Below are positions 46,705-56,406 of a stretch of 64,000 nt of DNA, one piece after another (the first letter of the stretch is position 1; the number at the start of each line of letters is the position of its first letter). A program made the translations under genes and the position numbers. A model generated the notes under the pieces. It saw only the letters and a list, made by a program, of their open reading frames with translations, did not search any database and was not told the DNA's origin. The stretch comes from Streptomyces flaveolus (GTDB lineage: Bacteria > Actinomycetota > Actinomycetes > Streptomycetales > Streptomycetaceae): the NCBI RefSeq assembly GCF_000716535.1, contig NZ_JNWV01000016.1:248001-312000 (forward strand). The letters are read 5' to 3'.

Positions 46705-47231
46705 CGCTCCCGCTCCTCACGCTCCAGCGCGCGTGCGTCCAGATCGCGGGCCTCCAGCTCCTCACGGAGCCGGGCGAGCGCCCGGTGCAGCGTGCTCTTG
46801 ACCGTACCGGCCGACATGCCGAGGGCAGCGGCCGTCTCCTCAGTGGACATCTGCTCCCAGTGTCGCAGCACGACGACACTGCGCTGCTTCGGTGCGAGCA
46901 CCTTCATGACGTCCATCAGCAGGGCCCGGTCGGCGTGCTGTTCGGTCGAGTCCTCCACGGAGGCGTCCGGCAGCTGCTCGGTCGGCACCTCCTCCAGCTT
47001 GCGCGCCCGCCACCACTCGGTCCGCGTGTTGATCATGACCCGGCGCAGATAGGCGTCGGCGAGCCGCTTGTCGGCGATGCCCTCCCAGCGGCCGTACGTC
47101 CGCACCAGCGCCGTCTGCAGCAGGTCCTGGGCGTCGACCGGGTCCGGGACCAGCCGACGGGCGCTGCGCAGCAGCGCGTCCTGCCGGCTGCGGACGTACT
47201 CCTCGAATTCGAGCACCTCGCCCTGCGCCAT
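46692..47231 (-). CDS. sigE: ECF RNA polymerase sigma factor SigE
   Basis: 179 residues with the two ECF domains: sigma-2 (about 8-75: S-A-R-R-L-V-P-D-P-V-D-A-Q-D-L-L-Q, W-R-A-R-K) and sigma-4 (about 115-165: L-A-P-K-Q-R-S-V-V-V-L-R-H-W-E-Q, M-S-A-G-T-V-K-S-T-L-H-R-A). It directs the cell-envelope stress regulon. There is no anti-sigma gene; control is by CseABC on its promoter. The ATG at 47231 is chosen because GGAGG lies 9 nt upstream. Confidence 0.97.
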   Translation of the reverse strand: MAQGEVLEFEEYVRSRQDALLRSARRLVPDPVDAQDLLQTALVRTYGRWEGIADKRLADAYLRRVMINTRTEWWRARKLEEVPTEQLPDASVEDSTEQHADRALLMDVMKVLAPKQRSVVVLRHWEQMSTEETAAALGMSAGTVKSTLHRALARLREELEARDLDARALEREERERCAA

Positions 47232-47505
47232 GATCAACCGCCTCCGTTCCCCGTTGTGCTTCCGGCTCTTGCCCGAAGTTCCGCTCTCCCCGCGCCCGGT
47301 GGTCCGCCGGGCACGGAGAAGAAGCTACGGAGTGGTTGTCACGAGGCTGTGCGGACCAGCCTGCGGCTGGCAATCGGCTATCCGTCGGTTGTGTAACGGA
47401 CAGGGGGAAGGGGTAAGGCGCGCGGCAAGTTTGTGGCGGTATGGGGTGATTTGCCGGGCCTGAATCCTTGTAACGGACGCCGGGCGGTTGTGATGTGGCT
47501 GTGTG
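47232..47505 (-). promoter_or_regulatory. sigE promoter region between mutY and sigE
   Basis: 274 bp, no ORF. On the minus strand GTCCGTTACA occurs twice (47469-47478 and 47392-47401, same orientation, 77 bp apart), as would suit an OmpR-type regulator. CCAGCC-TGC-GGCTGG (47356-47370) is a short hairpin. The -10/-35 boxes could not be placed. Confidence 0.5.
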
Positions 47506-48381
47506 TCAGCCGAGCGGCAGCCGATAGAGACCGCCCGGAAGCGGCTCCACCAGACCGTCCGCGACGAGCCCGTCGAGCGCGCGCGCCCGCTGCACCGGCT
47601 CGTGCCACACCCGGTCCAGCACCGCCTGCGGCACCGGCGCGTGCGCCTCCCGCAGCACGGCCAGCAGCTTGCCGCGCACCTGCCGGTCCGTACCGGCGTA
47701 CGTCTGCCCGCGGCGCGGCGGACCCGCGTGCTCCGGCTTGCCCGCGAGCCGCCAGGCGCACTGTGCGGCGATCGGACACCGCGGGCACCCCTCGTTCTTC
47801 GCCGTGCACACCAGCGCGCCCAGCTCCATGGAGGCGGCGGCCCACCGGGCGGCGGTCCGCTCGTCCTCCGGCAGCAGCTCCCGCGCCAGGCGCCGTTCGG
47901 CGGCCGTGGTCGCGTTCGGCGGGTACTGCACGCCGGTCACCGCCCGCGCCAGTACCCGGCGCACATTGGTGTCCAGCACCGCGTGCCGCTGCCCGTACGC
48001 GAACGAGGCCACCGCGGCGGCCGTGTACTCACCGATGCCGGGCAGCGCGAGCAGTTGCGCGTGATCCGTCGGTACGTCACCGCCGTGCCGCTCCGTTATG
48101 GCGACCGCGGCGCCGTGCAGGCGCAGGGCGCGGCGCGGATAGCCGAGCCGGCCCCAGGCGCGCACCGCCTCACCGGGCGCCTCCTTCGCCAGGTCGGCGG
48201 GACGCGGCCAGCGGGCCAGCCACTCCTCGTAGACGGGCAGCACCCGGTTCACCGGAGTCTGCTGGAGCATGAACTCGCTGACCATCACGCCCCACGGGCC
48301 CGCCTCCGGGCGGCGCCAGGGGAGGTCTCGGGCGTGGGTGTCGAACCAGGCGATCACGGGGGCGTGCAGCATCTCAGTCAT
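47506..48381 (-). CDS. mutY: A/G-specific adenine glycosylase MutY
   Basis: Removes adenine opposite 8-oxoguanine. 291 residues. The catalytic Glu36 lies in S-E-F-M-L-Q-Q-T, the helix-hairpin-helix is L-P-G-I-G-E-Y-T, and the catalytic Asp137 is in L-D-T-N-V. The [4Fe-4S] cluster is C192-x6-C199-x2-C202-x5-C208. The C-terminal NUDIX-like 8-oxoG recognition domain of E. coli MutY is largely missing, which is common in actinobacteria; a short C-terminal segment remains. GGAAGGG precedes the ATG. It is upstream of sigE on the same strand, but a 274-bp gap separates them. Confidence 0.96.
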   Translation of the reverse strand: MTEMLHAPVIAWFDTHARDLPWRRPEAGPWGVMVSEFMLQQTPVNRVLPVYEEWLARWPRPADLAKEAPGEAVRAWGRLGYPRRALRLHGAAVAITERHGGDVPTDHAQLLALPGIGEYTAAAVASFAYGQRHAVLDTNVRRVLARAVTGVQYPPNATTAAERRLARELLPEDERTAARWAAASMELGALVCTAKNEGCPRCPIAAQCAWRLAGKPEHAGPPRRGQTYAGTDRQVRGKLLAVLREAHAPVPQAVLDRVWHEPVQRARALDGLVADGLVEPLPGGLYRLPLG

Positions 48382-48549
48382 GGCCCTTCCGATCCTGCCA
48401 CGGGTTGGCGGGCCTGATGGGTGACGGCACGGTCACCGAGCGTGGCGGAACATGAAGAACCGCGTCGCCCGCGGCAGTTGCCGGGATGATGATCCGGAAA
48501 AGTTGGCGCCGGCGCGGCGGGTGGCGCAAGCAAGCGCGACGATCTCTCG

Positions 48550-48555
48550 TACAGT
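48550..48555 (+). promoter_or_regulatory. -10 box of a probable leaderless promoter
   Basis: TACAGT, 7 nt, then GTG at 48563. Confidence 0.45.
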
Positions 48556-48562
48556 TTGCGCC

Positions 48563-49393
48563 GTGGGATCTCTGCGCAATCCGGTCGGGCCGCTTCCCTC
48601 CTCCATCTACTGGCGTCGGAGGGCCGTACTGCTGTCCGTGGTCGCCCTGTTGGCGCTGGTGATCACATGGATCGTCACCGCCGGCGGCGGGGGCGGCAAG
48701 AAGAACGCCGACGGGTCCAACGGCAAGAACCCCACGCACACCATCACGCCAGGGCCGAGCTCGTCCGGTCCCGCCATCAGCCAACGCCCCGGCGGCCGCG
48801 ACGAGTCGGGCGGCGGGGACTCCAGCGGCTCCGGTTCGGGTTCCGGCTCCGGTTCCGCCTCCGGCGGGGACGGTGGGGACGGCGGTTCGGCCGACGGCTC
48901 CTCGGGCGCCGGTGGCGGCTCGGGTTCGAATGCGGCGTCCGGTGGCGGCGGCGTCGGTACGGGCGACACGCTCCCGGCGTCCTCCACGCTTCCCAACTGC
49001 ACGGCCGGAGCGGTGGCGTTGAGCCTGCGCAGCGTGCACAACTCCTATTCGCCGGACCAGACGCCGACGTTCGAACTCACCGCGAAGAACAGCTCGTCGG
49101 CCGACTGCAAGGTCGATCTGGGTCCGAAGAACGCGGTGTTGACGGTCACGCCGGCCGATGGCGACGACACGTTGTGGTCGTCGGCCGACTGTCCCAAGGG
49201 CGCGGGCAGCCTGGTGTTCCGGGTGCCCGCCGGCCAGAGCATCACCTACACCGTGAAGTGGGACCGCAAGCCGAGCGCGGCCCACTGCGCGACGCCCTCC
49301 GGGGGTTCGGCGAAGCCGGGCACCTACCTGCTGGAGGCCAAGACCCCGGGCTTCGGAAAGGCACAGGCGTCGTTCGTGCTGTCGGCCGACTGA
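48563..49393 (+). CDS. Membrane-anchored extracytoplasmic protein with Gly/Ser linker, unknown function
   Basis: 276 residues. A TM anchor (about 21-39) near the N-terminus is followed by a long Gly/Ser/Asp-rich linker (about 42-140) that could span the cell wall. A C-terminal beta-rich domain (about 145-276) follows. That domain has paired Cys (N-C-T, D-C-K, D-C-P, H-C-A) that could form disulfides, and Y-S-P-D-Q-T-P-T-F-E-L-T-A-K-N of an immunoglobulin-like fold. It lies between mutY and disA. The start is supported by TACAGT upstream. Confidence 0.78.
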   Translation: MGSLRNPVGPLPSSIYWRRRAVLLSVVALLALVITWIVTAGGGGGKKNADGSNGKNPTHTITPGPSSSGPAISQRPGGRDESGGGDSSGSGSGSGSGSASGGDGGDGGSADGSSGAGGGSGSNAASGGGGVGTGDTLPASSTLPNCTAGAVALSLRSVHNSYSPDQTPTFELTAKNSSSADCKVDLGPKNAVLTVTPADGDDTLWSSADCPKGAGSLVFRVPAGQSITYTVKWDRKPSAAHCATPSGGSAKPGTYLLEAKTPGFGKAQASFVLSAD

Positions 49394-49516
49394 GGACGGG
49401 GCGGCGCGGTGCGTCGTCGGCTGCCGGCACGTCGTGGCTGTGCGCGAATGCCGCCCACACAGCCGCAGCCGCCGTACGGCCCCCCGGCCCCGAGCTCTCG
49501 GGCGCCCGGCCGCACC

Positions 49517-50641
49517 TCAGACGTAGCGCTCCAGGATCGACGACTCCGCCAGGCGTGACAGGCCCTCCCGCACGCTCCGCGCGCGGGCCTCGCCGACACC
49601 GTCCACGGTCTGCAGGTCGTCGACGCTCGCGGCGAGCAGCTTCTGCAGGCCCCCGAAATGCTCCACCAGCCGGTCGATGATGGCGCCCGGCAGCCGCGGC
49701 ACCTTGGCCAGCAGCCGGAACCCGCGCGGGGACACCGCCGAGTCGAGGGTCTCGGGAGACCCCGTGTAGCCCAGCGCCCGCGCGACCGTGCCGAGTTCGA
49801 GCAGCTCCGCGTGGGTCAGCGCGTCCAGCTCGGCCAGCGCCTCGTCGACCGTGCGGGACCGCTTCGCCGTCGGCTCGGGGACGTAGTCGCGGACGACCAG
49901 CGAGCGGTCGGGTTCGACCCCGGCGATCAACTCCTCGAGCTGGAGGGCGAGAAGACGGCCGTCCGTGCCCAGCTCGACCACGTACTCGGCGATCTCGGTG
50001 GCGATGCGGCGGACCATCTCCAGCCGCTGCGCGACCGCCGATACGTCCCGCACCGTGACCAGGTCCTCGATCTCCAGCGCCGACAGCGTGCCCGCGACCT
50101 CGTCCAGCCGGAGCTTGTACCGCTCCAGGGTCGCCAGTGCCTGGTTCGCCCGGGACAGGATCGCCGCCGAGTCCTCCAGGACGCGCCGCTGACCGTCCAC
50201 GTAGAGAGCGATCAGCCGCATCGACTGGGAGACGGAGACCACCGGGAAGCCGACCTGCTTGCTGACGCGGTCCGCCGTGCGGTGCCGCGTGCCCGTCTCC
50301 TCCGTCGGGATCGTCGGGTCCGGGACGAGCTGGACGCCCGCGCGCAGGATCTTCGACAGGTCCGACGACAGCACGATGCCGCCGTCCAGCTTGCACAGCT
50401 CGCGCAGCCGGGTCGCGGTGAACTCGACGTCCAGCACGAAACCGCCCGTGCACATCGCCTCGACCGTCTTGTCCGAGCCGAGGACGATGAGCCCGCCGGT
50501 GTTGCCGCGCAGGACGCGCTCCAGGCCGTCACGCAGGGCCGTACCGGGTGCCACGGCGCTCAGCGAGGCGCGCATCAGGCCATCGGAACCGGCACTCCCA
50601 CCGGCCTTGCCGGGAGCTGCTGCCCGGTCGTTGGCTGCCAC
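49517..50641 (-). CDS. disA: DNA integrity scanning protein DisA, diadenylate cyclase
   Basis: Makes c-di-AMP from two ATP and senses branched DNA. 374 residues. The DAC domain has L-D-G-G-I-V-L (DGA motif with Gly for Ala) and T-R-H-R-T-A (RHR motif). A helical linker follows, then the C-terminal helix-hairpin-helix domain (V-D-G-V-G-E-A-R-A). In Streptomyces c-di-AMP affects osmotic balance and development. The GTG start is supported by GGAGG 6 nt upstream. radA lies 81 bp upstream on the same strand, and B. subtilis DisA is tied to RadA. Confidence 0.97.
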   Translation of the reverse strand: MAANDRAAAPGKAGGSAGSDGLMRASLSAVAPGTALRDGLERVLRGNTGGLIVLGSDKTVEAMCTGGFVLDVEFTATRLRELCKLDGGIVLSSDLSKILRAGVQLVPDPTIPTEETGTRHRTADRVSKQVGFPVVSVSQSMRLIALYVDGQRRVLEDSAAILSRANQALATLERYKLRLDEVAGTLSALEIEDLVTVRDVSAVAQRLEMVRRIATEIAEYVVELGTDGRLLALQLEELIAGVEPDRSLVVRDYVPEPTAKRSRTVDEALAELDALTHAELLELGTVARALGYTGSPETLDSAVSPRGFRLLAKVPRLPGAIIDRLVEHFGGLQKLLAASVDDLQTVDGVGEARARSVREGLSRLAESSILERYV

Positions 50642-50721
50642 TGCACTCCTCCGGTCGCAGGTTCTGACGCGCTCCCGCACCCGCACTCGGTTCGTACGGA
50701 CGGGCGAGACCTGGGCAAAGT

Positions 50722-52131
50722 CTACCGGCGCTCCTCCGCCTCCCGTGGGGCCTCTCGGCGACGGGAGCGCGGCAGGACCCGGAGCGCGTCGCCCATGTCG
50801 GCGACTTCCAGGACCTTCATGCCGGGCGGCACCTTCCCCGGATCGGTCGGTACGAGCGCGTGCGTGAAGCCCAGCCGGTGCGCCTCGGCGAGCCTGCGCT
50901 GCACGCCCGTGACCCGTCTGACCTCGCCCGCGAGCCCCACCTCGCCGATCGCCACCAGGTTCTTCGGCAGCGGGGTGTCGCTGGCGGCGGAGGCCAGGGC
51001 GAGCGCGATGGCGAGGTCGGCGGCCGGCTCCGACAGCTTCACGCCGCCGACCGTCGCCGAGTAGATGTCCCGCTTGCCGAGCGCGCTGATCCGGCCGCGC
51101 TGCTCCAGGACGGCCAGCATCATCGACACACGGGAGGTCTCCAGGCCGGACGTCGTACGGCGCGGGGAGGGGATCTGGGAGTCGACGGTCAGCGCCTGCA
51201 CCTCGGCCACCAGCGGACGGCGGCCCTCCAGGGTGACGGTCAGGCAGGTCCCCGGGACCGGCTCGGCCCGGCGGGTCAGGAACAGGCCGCTGGGGTCGGC
51301 GAGGCCCGTGATGCCCTCGTCGTGCAGCTCGAAGCAGCCGACCTCGTCCGTCGCGCCGTAGCGGTTCTTCACGCCGCGCACCAGACGCAGGCGCGCGTGC
51401 CGGTCGCCCTCGAAGTGCAGGACGACGTCCACCAGGTGCTCCAGCAGGCGGGGCCCGGCGATGGCGCCGTCCTTCGTGACGTGGCCCACGAGCAGCGTGG
51501 ACATGCCCCGCTCCTTGGAGGCCCGGATCAGCGCGCCCGCCACCTCGCGGACCTGCGCCATGCCGCCGGGCGCGCCCTCGATCTCCGGGGAGGCCACCGT
51601 CTGCACCGAGTCGAGGATCAGCAGGGACGGCTTGACCTCGTCCAGGTGGCCGAGGACGGCGGACAGGTCGGTCTCGGCGGCCAGATAGAGGTCGTCGTGG
51701 AGCGCGCCGATGCGGTCGGCGCGCAGCCGCACCTGGCTCGCCGACTCCTCGCCGGTCACATAGAGGGTGCGGTGCTCGGAGCCGGCCGCCTTGGCGGCCA
51801 CGTCCAGCAGCAGGGTGGACTTGCCGACGCCGGGCTCGCCCGCGAGCAGGACGACCGCGCCCGGCACGAGGCCGCCGCCGAGCACCCGGTCCAGCTCGGG
51901 CACGCCGGTCGAGCGGGCGGTGGCCTGCCGGCCGTCGACCTGGCCGATGGGCAGCGCGGAGGAGGTCACCCGGCCCGGCGTGGTGGTCCGGACCGCGGGC
52001 GCGCCGTACTCCTCGACCGTGCCCCAGGCCTGGCACTCCGGGCAGCGGCCGAGCCACTTGGCCGTCTGCCAGCCGCACTCGGTGCAGCGGTAGGACGGGC
52101 GGTCCTTGGTTGTCTTGGTACGGGCAGCCAT
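50722..52131 (-). CDS. radA: DNA repair protein RadA (Sms)
   Basis: 469 residues. The N-terminal zinc finger has C16-x2-C19...C30-x2-C33. The RecA-like ATPase has Walker [10 protein letters not shown], the RadA-specific K-N-R-Y-G motif, and a C-terminal Lon-like domain ([10 protein letters not shown]). It promotes branch migration in recombination. The ATG at 52131 is supported by TACGGT 6 nt upstream, suggesting a leaderless transcript. It heads the radA-disA pair. Confidence 0.97.
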   Translation of the reverse strand: MAARTKTTKDRPSYRCTECGWQTAKWLGRCPECQAWGTVEEYGAPAVRTTTPGRVTSSALPIGQVDGRQATARSTGVPELDRVLGGGLVPGAVVLLAGEPGVGKSTLLLDVAAKAAGSEHRTLYVTGEESASQVRLRADRIGALHDDLYLAAETDLSAVLGHLDEVKPSLLILDSVQTVASPEIEGAPGGMAQVREVAGALIRASKERGMSTLLVGHVTKDGAIAGPRLLEHLVDVVLHFEGDRHARLRLVRGVKNRYGATDEVGCFELHDEGITGLADPSGLFLTRRAEPVPGTCLTVTLEGRRPLVAEVQALTVDSQIPSPRRTTSGLETSRVSMMLAVLEQRGRISALGKRDIYSATVGGVKLSEPAADLAIALALASAASDTPLPKNLVAIGEVGLAGEVRRVTGVQRRLAEAHRLGFTHALVPTDPGKVPPGMKVLEVADMGDALRVLPRSRRREAPREAEERR

Positions 52132-52137
52132 GCGGAA

Positions 52138-52143
52138 ACCGTA
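52138..52143 (-). promoter_or_regulatory. -10 box of a probable leaderless promoter (radA)
   Basis: Minus-strand TACGGT, 6 nt, then ATG at 52131. Confidence 0.45.
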
Positions 52144-52336
52144 GCCCGGGGCACTGACAACGGGACCGGCGGTCGGGCGTGGAGAAGCGGGGAGCACGTG
52201 TGGGTGAACCCTTCTCGGCCACCGCCCACCGGGATCCAGCCGCGGAATAAAGGGTTCCTGTCCCCTTATGAGGGATCGTTTCACCCGTACGGATTAAAAG
52301 AGCTCAAGGTTCCAGAAGGGGCACTCCGGCGCCGCC

Positions 52337-52342
52337 TACGGT
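52337..52342 (+). promoter_or_regulatory. -10 box of a probable leaderless promoter (sigma-like fusion gene)
   Basis: TACGGT, 7 nt, then GTG at 52350. Confidence 0.45.
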
Positions 52343-52349
52343 CGCACGG

Positions 52350-54380
52350 GTGATGAGGAGCAGTCCGGAGACGACCACCCGCACGACAGGCGCGCACCGG
52401 GCGCATCGCGGGGCACGTGAGGCCCGTGACGCACGACGCGAAGCGCGCGAGAACCGTGAGGAGAAGGAGGCGCGCGACCGCGCCGCCGCGCGCACCGTCG
52501 CCCAGCGCACGCCGGCGCGCTACGAGCCGTACCTGGACGGCCTGTTCACCTACTGCCTGTCCGTCCTGTGCGACCACGACACGGCCACCGCCGCCCTCGG
52601 CGAGGTCCTCGCCCTGGCGGAACGGCGCGGTCACCGCGCCCCCGGGGCCCCCGGCGACCTCAGGGCCTGGCTGTACGCGCTGGCCCGCTGGGCCTGCCTC
52701 CGCAAGCTGGCCGAGGCCAAGCAGAAACGTCAGGCCACGCATGCGGCGGGGCGTGGCGGGGCGGGGGGCGCCGGGAAGGGGGCGGACGGGGGCGGCGGGA
52801 GGAAGTCCGACGGTGCCGGGAGGGGGAGGCCCGCGGGTACGGGCGGGGCGGGCGCCGGGGCGGACCGGGCTGCGGGGGCCGCCGGGACCGCGGGCGCGTC
52901 GGGGGACGCCGGGACCTCTCGGGCCGACGGAACCCCCGGCACCTCGGGGGAGGCCGGAACGTCCTGGGCCCACGGGTTCTACCGAGCCGCCGGATCCGGC
53001 TCCGGCGGGCCCCCCGCCGGGGCACAGTGGCCCTCCGCCGCCGGGAGTTCCCGGGCTCCCGGGCGCACCGGCAAAGAGCCGCCCGCGTCAGCCCTCCCCC
53101 CGGACATCCAGGAGCAGCGGCGCCGAGAACTGGCGCTGCTGGCCTGGCCGGAGGCCGCCGGCACCACGCCCGAGCAGCGCGAGGCCCTGGAACTCGCCGT
53201 CCGGCACCACCTCGCCACCGACGAGGTCGCCGCCGTCCTCGGCATGGAGCCCGCCGCCGCGCGGGAACTGCTCGCCTCCGCCGCCTGCGAGGTCGAGCGC
53301 ACGCGCGCGGCCCTGGCCGTGGTCGAGACGGGCGGCTGCCCGAGCGTGGCCCACCTCACCGGCGACAACCGGCTGGTCCTCAGCACGGCACTGCGCCGCG
53401 AGCTGGTCCGGCACGTCGACGACTGCCCGCGCTGCCGCCGCACCGCCGAGCGCGCGGTCCCCGGTCACTGGCCCGGCGCCACGGTCACCCCCGCCGAGCT
53501 GCCCGTCCTGGAGGCTCCGCGCGCGGCCCTGGCACGCCACCCACGCGCGCGGGGCGCGGCCGTACCCCGCTTCGACCGGCGCGGCTTCCCGATGGACCCC
53601 AAGGACCGCGCGGCCCGCCGCGACCGCATCCGCGCGCGGGCGGTCACGACGACGGTGGTGGCCACGGTGGTCGCCGCGCCGGTCCTCGCCCTCTGGGCCG
53701 CCTACCGGGGCGGGCCGGCCGGGGACGACGACGGGCGCGCGGCGACCGCGCGGGAGGCGCAGGGTCCCGAGGCGCTCGGTGGCGACACGTCCGGCGGCTA
53801 CGAGAACGCGGGGAACGCCAGCGTGAAGCCGGGCGTCCGCATGGGCAGGAACGGCAAGGCGGACGTCTCGGTCGAGGTCGTCAGCGTCGGCGGCATGGGC
53901 GGGAAGGGCGCGGGTCAGCTCGACGTCAGCGCCGCCAACGACGGCGACACGACCCTGATCACCCTCACGGCGTCCGGCGCGTCAGAGGTCCGCTGGTCGG
54001 TGTCCACGTCGGCCGGCTGGCTCTACTTCAGCCAGTCCTCGGGAACCCTGGAACCCGGTCGGACGTTGACGGTCAAGGTGTACGTGGACCACCTGCGCGA
54101 GCCGTCCGGCCACTGGCACGCGCGGGTGGCGGTGGCACCGGCGGGCGCGGTCGTCTCGATCGACGGCTACGGCACGGCACCGAGCCGCCCGACCCCGCCC
54201 CCCGCCTCGCCCACACCCCCGTCGCCTCCGCCGAGCACACCGCCCACCGAGCCCCCCGCCACGCAGTCCCCACCGCCGACGGACCCCACACCGACCCCGA
54301 CGACCCCGCCCCCCTCGGACTCCCCGACCCCGACCCCCACCCCGACCGACACCGAGACGCCGGCCCCTACGGACAGCTAG
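52350..54380 (+). CDS. Membrane protein fusing sigma-2/sigma-4-like regions, anti-sigma zinc finger, TM helix and BACON domain
   Basis: 676 residues. About 57-121 resembles ECF sigma region 2 (Y-L-D-G-L-F-T-Y-C-L-S-V-L, then L-R-A-W-L-Y-A-L-A-R). A low-complexity Gly/Ala/Pro linker spans 130-250, and about 262-322 resembles region 4 (T-P-E-Q-R-E-A-L-E-L-A-V). An anti-sigma ZAS-type motif H355-x3-C359-x2-C362 follows, then a TM helix (about 432-452), a beta-rich BACON domain (about 500-620), and a Pro/Thr/Ser tail that could span the wall. This order (cytoplasmic sigma-like, membrane, external sensor) recalls large membrane-bound ECF proteins with fused anti-sigma parts. Whether it still binds RNA polymerase is unknown; region 2 looks degenerate. 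The GTG start fits TACGGT upstream. Confidence 0.82.
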   Translation: MMRSSPETTTRTTGAHRAHRGAREARDARREARENREEKEARDRAAARTVAQRTPARYEPYLDGLFTYCLSVLCDHDTATAALGEVLALAERRGHRAPGAPGDLRAWLYALARWACLRKLAEAKQKRQATHAAGRGGAGGAGKGADGGGGRKSDGAGRGRPAGTGGAGAGADRAAGAAGTAGASGDAGTSRADGTPGTSGEAGTSWAHGFYRAAGSGSGGPPAGAQWPSAAGSSRAPGRTGKEPPASALPPDIQEQRRRELALLAWPEAAGTTPEQREALELAVRHHLATDEVAAVLGMEPAAARELLASAACEVERTRAALAVVETGGCPSVAHLTGDNRLVLSTALRRELVRHVDDCPRCRRTAERAVPGHWPGATVTPAELPVLEAPRAALARHPRARGAAVPRFDRRGFPMDPKDRAARRDRIRARAVTTTVVATVVAAPVLALWAAYRGGPAGDDDGRAATAREAQGPEALGGDTSGGYENAGNASVKPGVRMGRNGKADVSVEVVSVGGMGGKGAGQLDVSAANDGDTTLITLTASGASEVRWSVSTSAGWLYFSQSSGTLEPGRTLTVKVYVDHLREPSGHWHARVAVAPAGAVVSIDGYGTAPSRPTPPPASPTPPSPPPSTPPTEPPATQSPPPTDPTPTPTTPPPSDSPTPTPTPTDTETPAPTDS

Positions 54381-54440
54381 GAGGGGCCGGGACAAGGGCA
54401 TTTCAGCCGAGCGAGCCGGGTGGGCGGGTGGAAAAGGCCG

Positions 54441-55274
54441 TCACTGGGCTTCCGGGTCGGCCGGGTGGGGCGCCAGCAGGGGCAACTGCGACGCCAGCCG
54501 CGCTTCGCACAGCTCGACCAGACGGTCGTACCCCGCCTTGCCCATCAGCTCGGTCAGCTCGGCCCGGTAGGAGACGTACACCGGCTCGCCCGCGCCGTGC
54601 GCCGACGTCGCCGAGGTGCACCACCAGTGCAGGTCGTGCCCGCCCGGACCCCAGCCCCGGCGGTCGTACTCCCCGATGGACACCTGAAGCACCCGCGTGT
54701 CGTCCGGCCGGTCGATCCAGTCGTACGTCCGCCGGATCGGCAGCTGCCAGCACACGTCCGGCTTGGTCTCCAGCGGCTCCCGACCCTCCTTCAGCGCCAG
54801 GATGTGCAGCGAGCAGCCGGCCCCGCCCGCGAACCCCGGCCGGTTCTGGAAGATGCACGACCCCTGGAACGGCCGCGTCTGCCGGGAACCCTCCTCGTCC
54901 TCGGAGACCCACCCGTTCCGCGTGCCCTCGTCATGGTGCTGCCAGATCTCCGGCGTGAGCCGCGCCACGTGCCCGGCGACCCGCTTCTCGTCGTCCTCGT
55001 CGGAGAAGTGCGCCCCCAGCGTGCAGCACCCGTCGTCCGCACGGCCCGCCTGAATGCCCTGGCAGCCACTGCCGAAGATGCAGTTCCAGCGAGAGGTCAG
55101 CCATGTCAGATCGCAGCGGAAGACCTGCTCGTCGTCCGCCGGATCGGGAAACTCCACCCAGGCGCGGGCGAAGTCGAGCCCCTTCTCGTCGCCCATCTTC
55201 GCCTCCAGGGAGGTTTTGGCGGCCTTATGACTTTTGTCCGCCTTGTCGGCCTTCGCCTTTTTCGTCTTTGGCAC
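54441..55274 (-). CDS. Conserved Cys-rich protein, possible metal-binding (YkgJ/DUF3109-like)
   Basis: 277 residues. The basic Lys-rich N-terminus is followed by a Cys-rich body: [38 protein letters not shown], and H-W-W-C-T-S. The CC followed by an acidic E-D-D-E-K-R-V helix is reminiscent of YkgJ-type zinc/iron-binding proteins, but I am not certain of the family. There is no signal peptide. The GTG start is supported by TACCCT 6 nt upstream. It is divergent from the Ppx/GppA gene. Confidence 0.78.
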   Translation of the reverse strand: MPKTKKAKADKADKSHKAAKTSLEAKMGDEKGLDFARAWVEFPDPADDEQVFRCDLTWLTSRWNCIFGSGCQGIQAGRADDGCCTLGAHFSDEDDEKRVAGHVARLTPEIWQHHDEGTRNGWVSEDEEGSRQTRPFQGSCIFQNRPGFAGGAGCSLHILALKEGREPLETKPDVCWQLPIRRTYDWIDRPDDTRVLQVSIGEYDRRGWGPGGHDLHWWCTSATSAHGAGEPVYVSYRAELTELMGKAGYDRLVELCEARLASQLPLLAPHPADPEAQ

Positions 55275-55280
55275 GCGTCC

Positions 55281-55286
55281 AGGGTA
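55281..55286 (-). promoter_or_regulatory. -10 box of a probable leaderless promoter (Cys-rich protein gene)
   Basis: Minus-strand TACCCT, 6 nt, then GTG at 55274. Confidence 0.4.
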
Positions 55287-55332
55287 AGTGGCCCGGCGCC
55301 GCATCGGGGACCGAGGACGGACGTTGGGGCAG

Positions 55333-55338
55333 TAGCGT
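55333..55338 (+). promoter_or_regulatory. -10 box of a probable leaderless promoter (Ppx/GppA gene)
   Basis: TAGCGT, 7 nt, then ATG at 55346. Confidence 0.45.
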
Positions 55339-55345
55339 TCCGTAC

Positions 55346-56278
55346 ATGAGACTCGGTGTCCTGGACGTGGGTTCGAACACGGTGCATCTGCTGGTGGTGG
55401 ACGCCCACCCCGGCGCGTGCCCGCTGCCCGCGCATTCGCACAAGGCCGAACTCCGGCTCGCCCAGCTCCTCGACGACAGCGGTGCCATCGGCGACGAAGG
55501 CATCGACCAACTGATCGCCGTCGTACGGGACGCGCTCCAGGCCGCCGAGGACAAGGGCGTCGAGGACCTGCTGCCGTTCGCGACCTCCGCCGTCCGCGAG
55601 GCCACCAACGCCGACGACGTCCTCCAACGCGTGGCCGACGAGACCGGCGTACGACTCCAGGTCCTCACCGGAGCGGAGGAGGCCCGGCTCACCTTCCTCG
55701 CCGTACGCCGCTGGTTCGGCTGGTCCGCCGGGAGGCTGCTGGTCCTGGACATCGGCGGCGGCTCCCTGGAGATCGCCTTCGGCATAGACGAGGAACCGGA
55801 CGCGGCCGTCTCCCTCCCGCTCGGCGCCGGCCGCCTCACCGCCGGCTGGCTGCCCGGCGATCCGCCCGCCCCCGAGGACGTCCGCGCCCTGCGCCGCCAC
55901 GTCCGCACGGAGATCGCCCGCACGGTCGGCGAATTCAGCCGCTTCGGCGCCCCCGACCACGTGGTCGCCACCTCCAAGACCTTCAAACAGCTCGCCCGCA
56001 TCGCCGGCGCCGCCCGCAGTGCCGAGGGCCCCTACGTCCAGCGCGAACTCAAGCGCGAGTCCCTGGAGGCCTGGGTGCCGCGCCTGTCCGGCATGACGGT
56101 GGAACAGCGCGCCGAACTGCCCGGCGTCTCGGAGGGCAGGGCCGGCCAGCTCCTCGCCGGCGCCCTGGTCGCCGAAGGCGCGATGGATCTCTTCGGGGTG
56201 GAGAAACTGGAGATCTGCCCCTGGGCCCTGAGGGAGGGCGTCATCCTCCGGCGCCTCGACCACATGGGTTCCGCGTGA
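55346..56278 (+). CDS. Ppx/GppA-family phosphatase
   Basis: 310 residues. ASKHA-fold exopolyphosphatase/guanosine pentaphosphatase: [12 protein letters not shown] (first phosphate loop), [20 protein letters not shown] (second loop), and a C-terminal helical region. It may hydrolyse polyphosphate or pppGpp, both linked to development and antibiotic production in Streptomyces; which one cannot be told from sequence. It is the short form without the C-terminal HD-like domain of E. coli Ppx. The start is supported by TAGCGT upstream. Confidence 0.93.
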   Translation: MRLGVLDVGSNTVHLLVVDAHPGACPLPAHSHKAELRLAQLLDDSGAIGDEGIDQLIAVVRDALQAAEDKGVEDLLPFATSAVREATNADDVLQRVADETGVRLQVLTGAEEARLTFLAVRRWFGWSAGRLLVLDIGGGSLEIAFGIDEEPDAAVSLPLGAGRLTAGWLPGDPPAPEDVRALRRHVRTEIARTVGEFSRFGAPDHVVATSKTFKQLARIAGAARSAEGPYVQRELKRESLEAWVPRLSGMTVEQRAELPGVSEGRAGQLLAGALVAEGAMDLFGVEKLEICPWALREGVILRRLDHMGSA

Positions 56279-56393
56279 GCGCCCCGAGGGGGCGCGGGGA
56301 ACCGCGCGGGAAGCGACCACGCACCCGCAGCCGCGCAAATGGCAAACCTCACAACGGCGAATAGGCACCCAACACCCGAGCCCCTCGGCGCCG

Positions 56394-56399
56394 TATGGT
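56394..56399 (+). promoter_or_regulatory. -10 box of a probable leaderless promoter (TIM-barrel gene)
   Basis: TATGGT, 7 nt, then GTG at 56407. It argues against the upstream ATG at 56395, which would lie within the promoter. Confidence 0.45.
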
Positions 56400-56406
56400 G
56401 ACGGAC

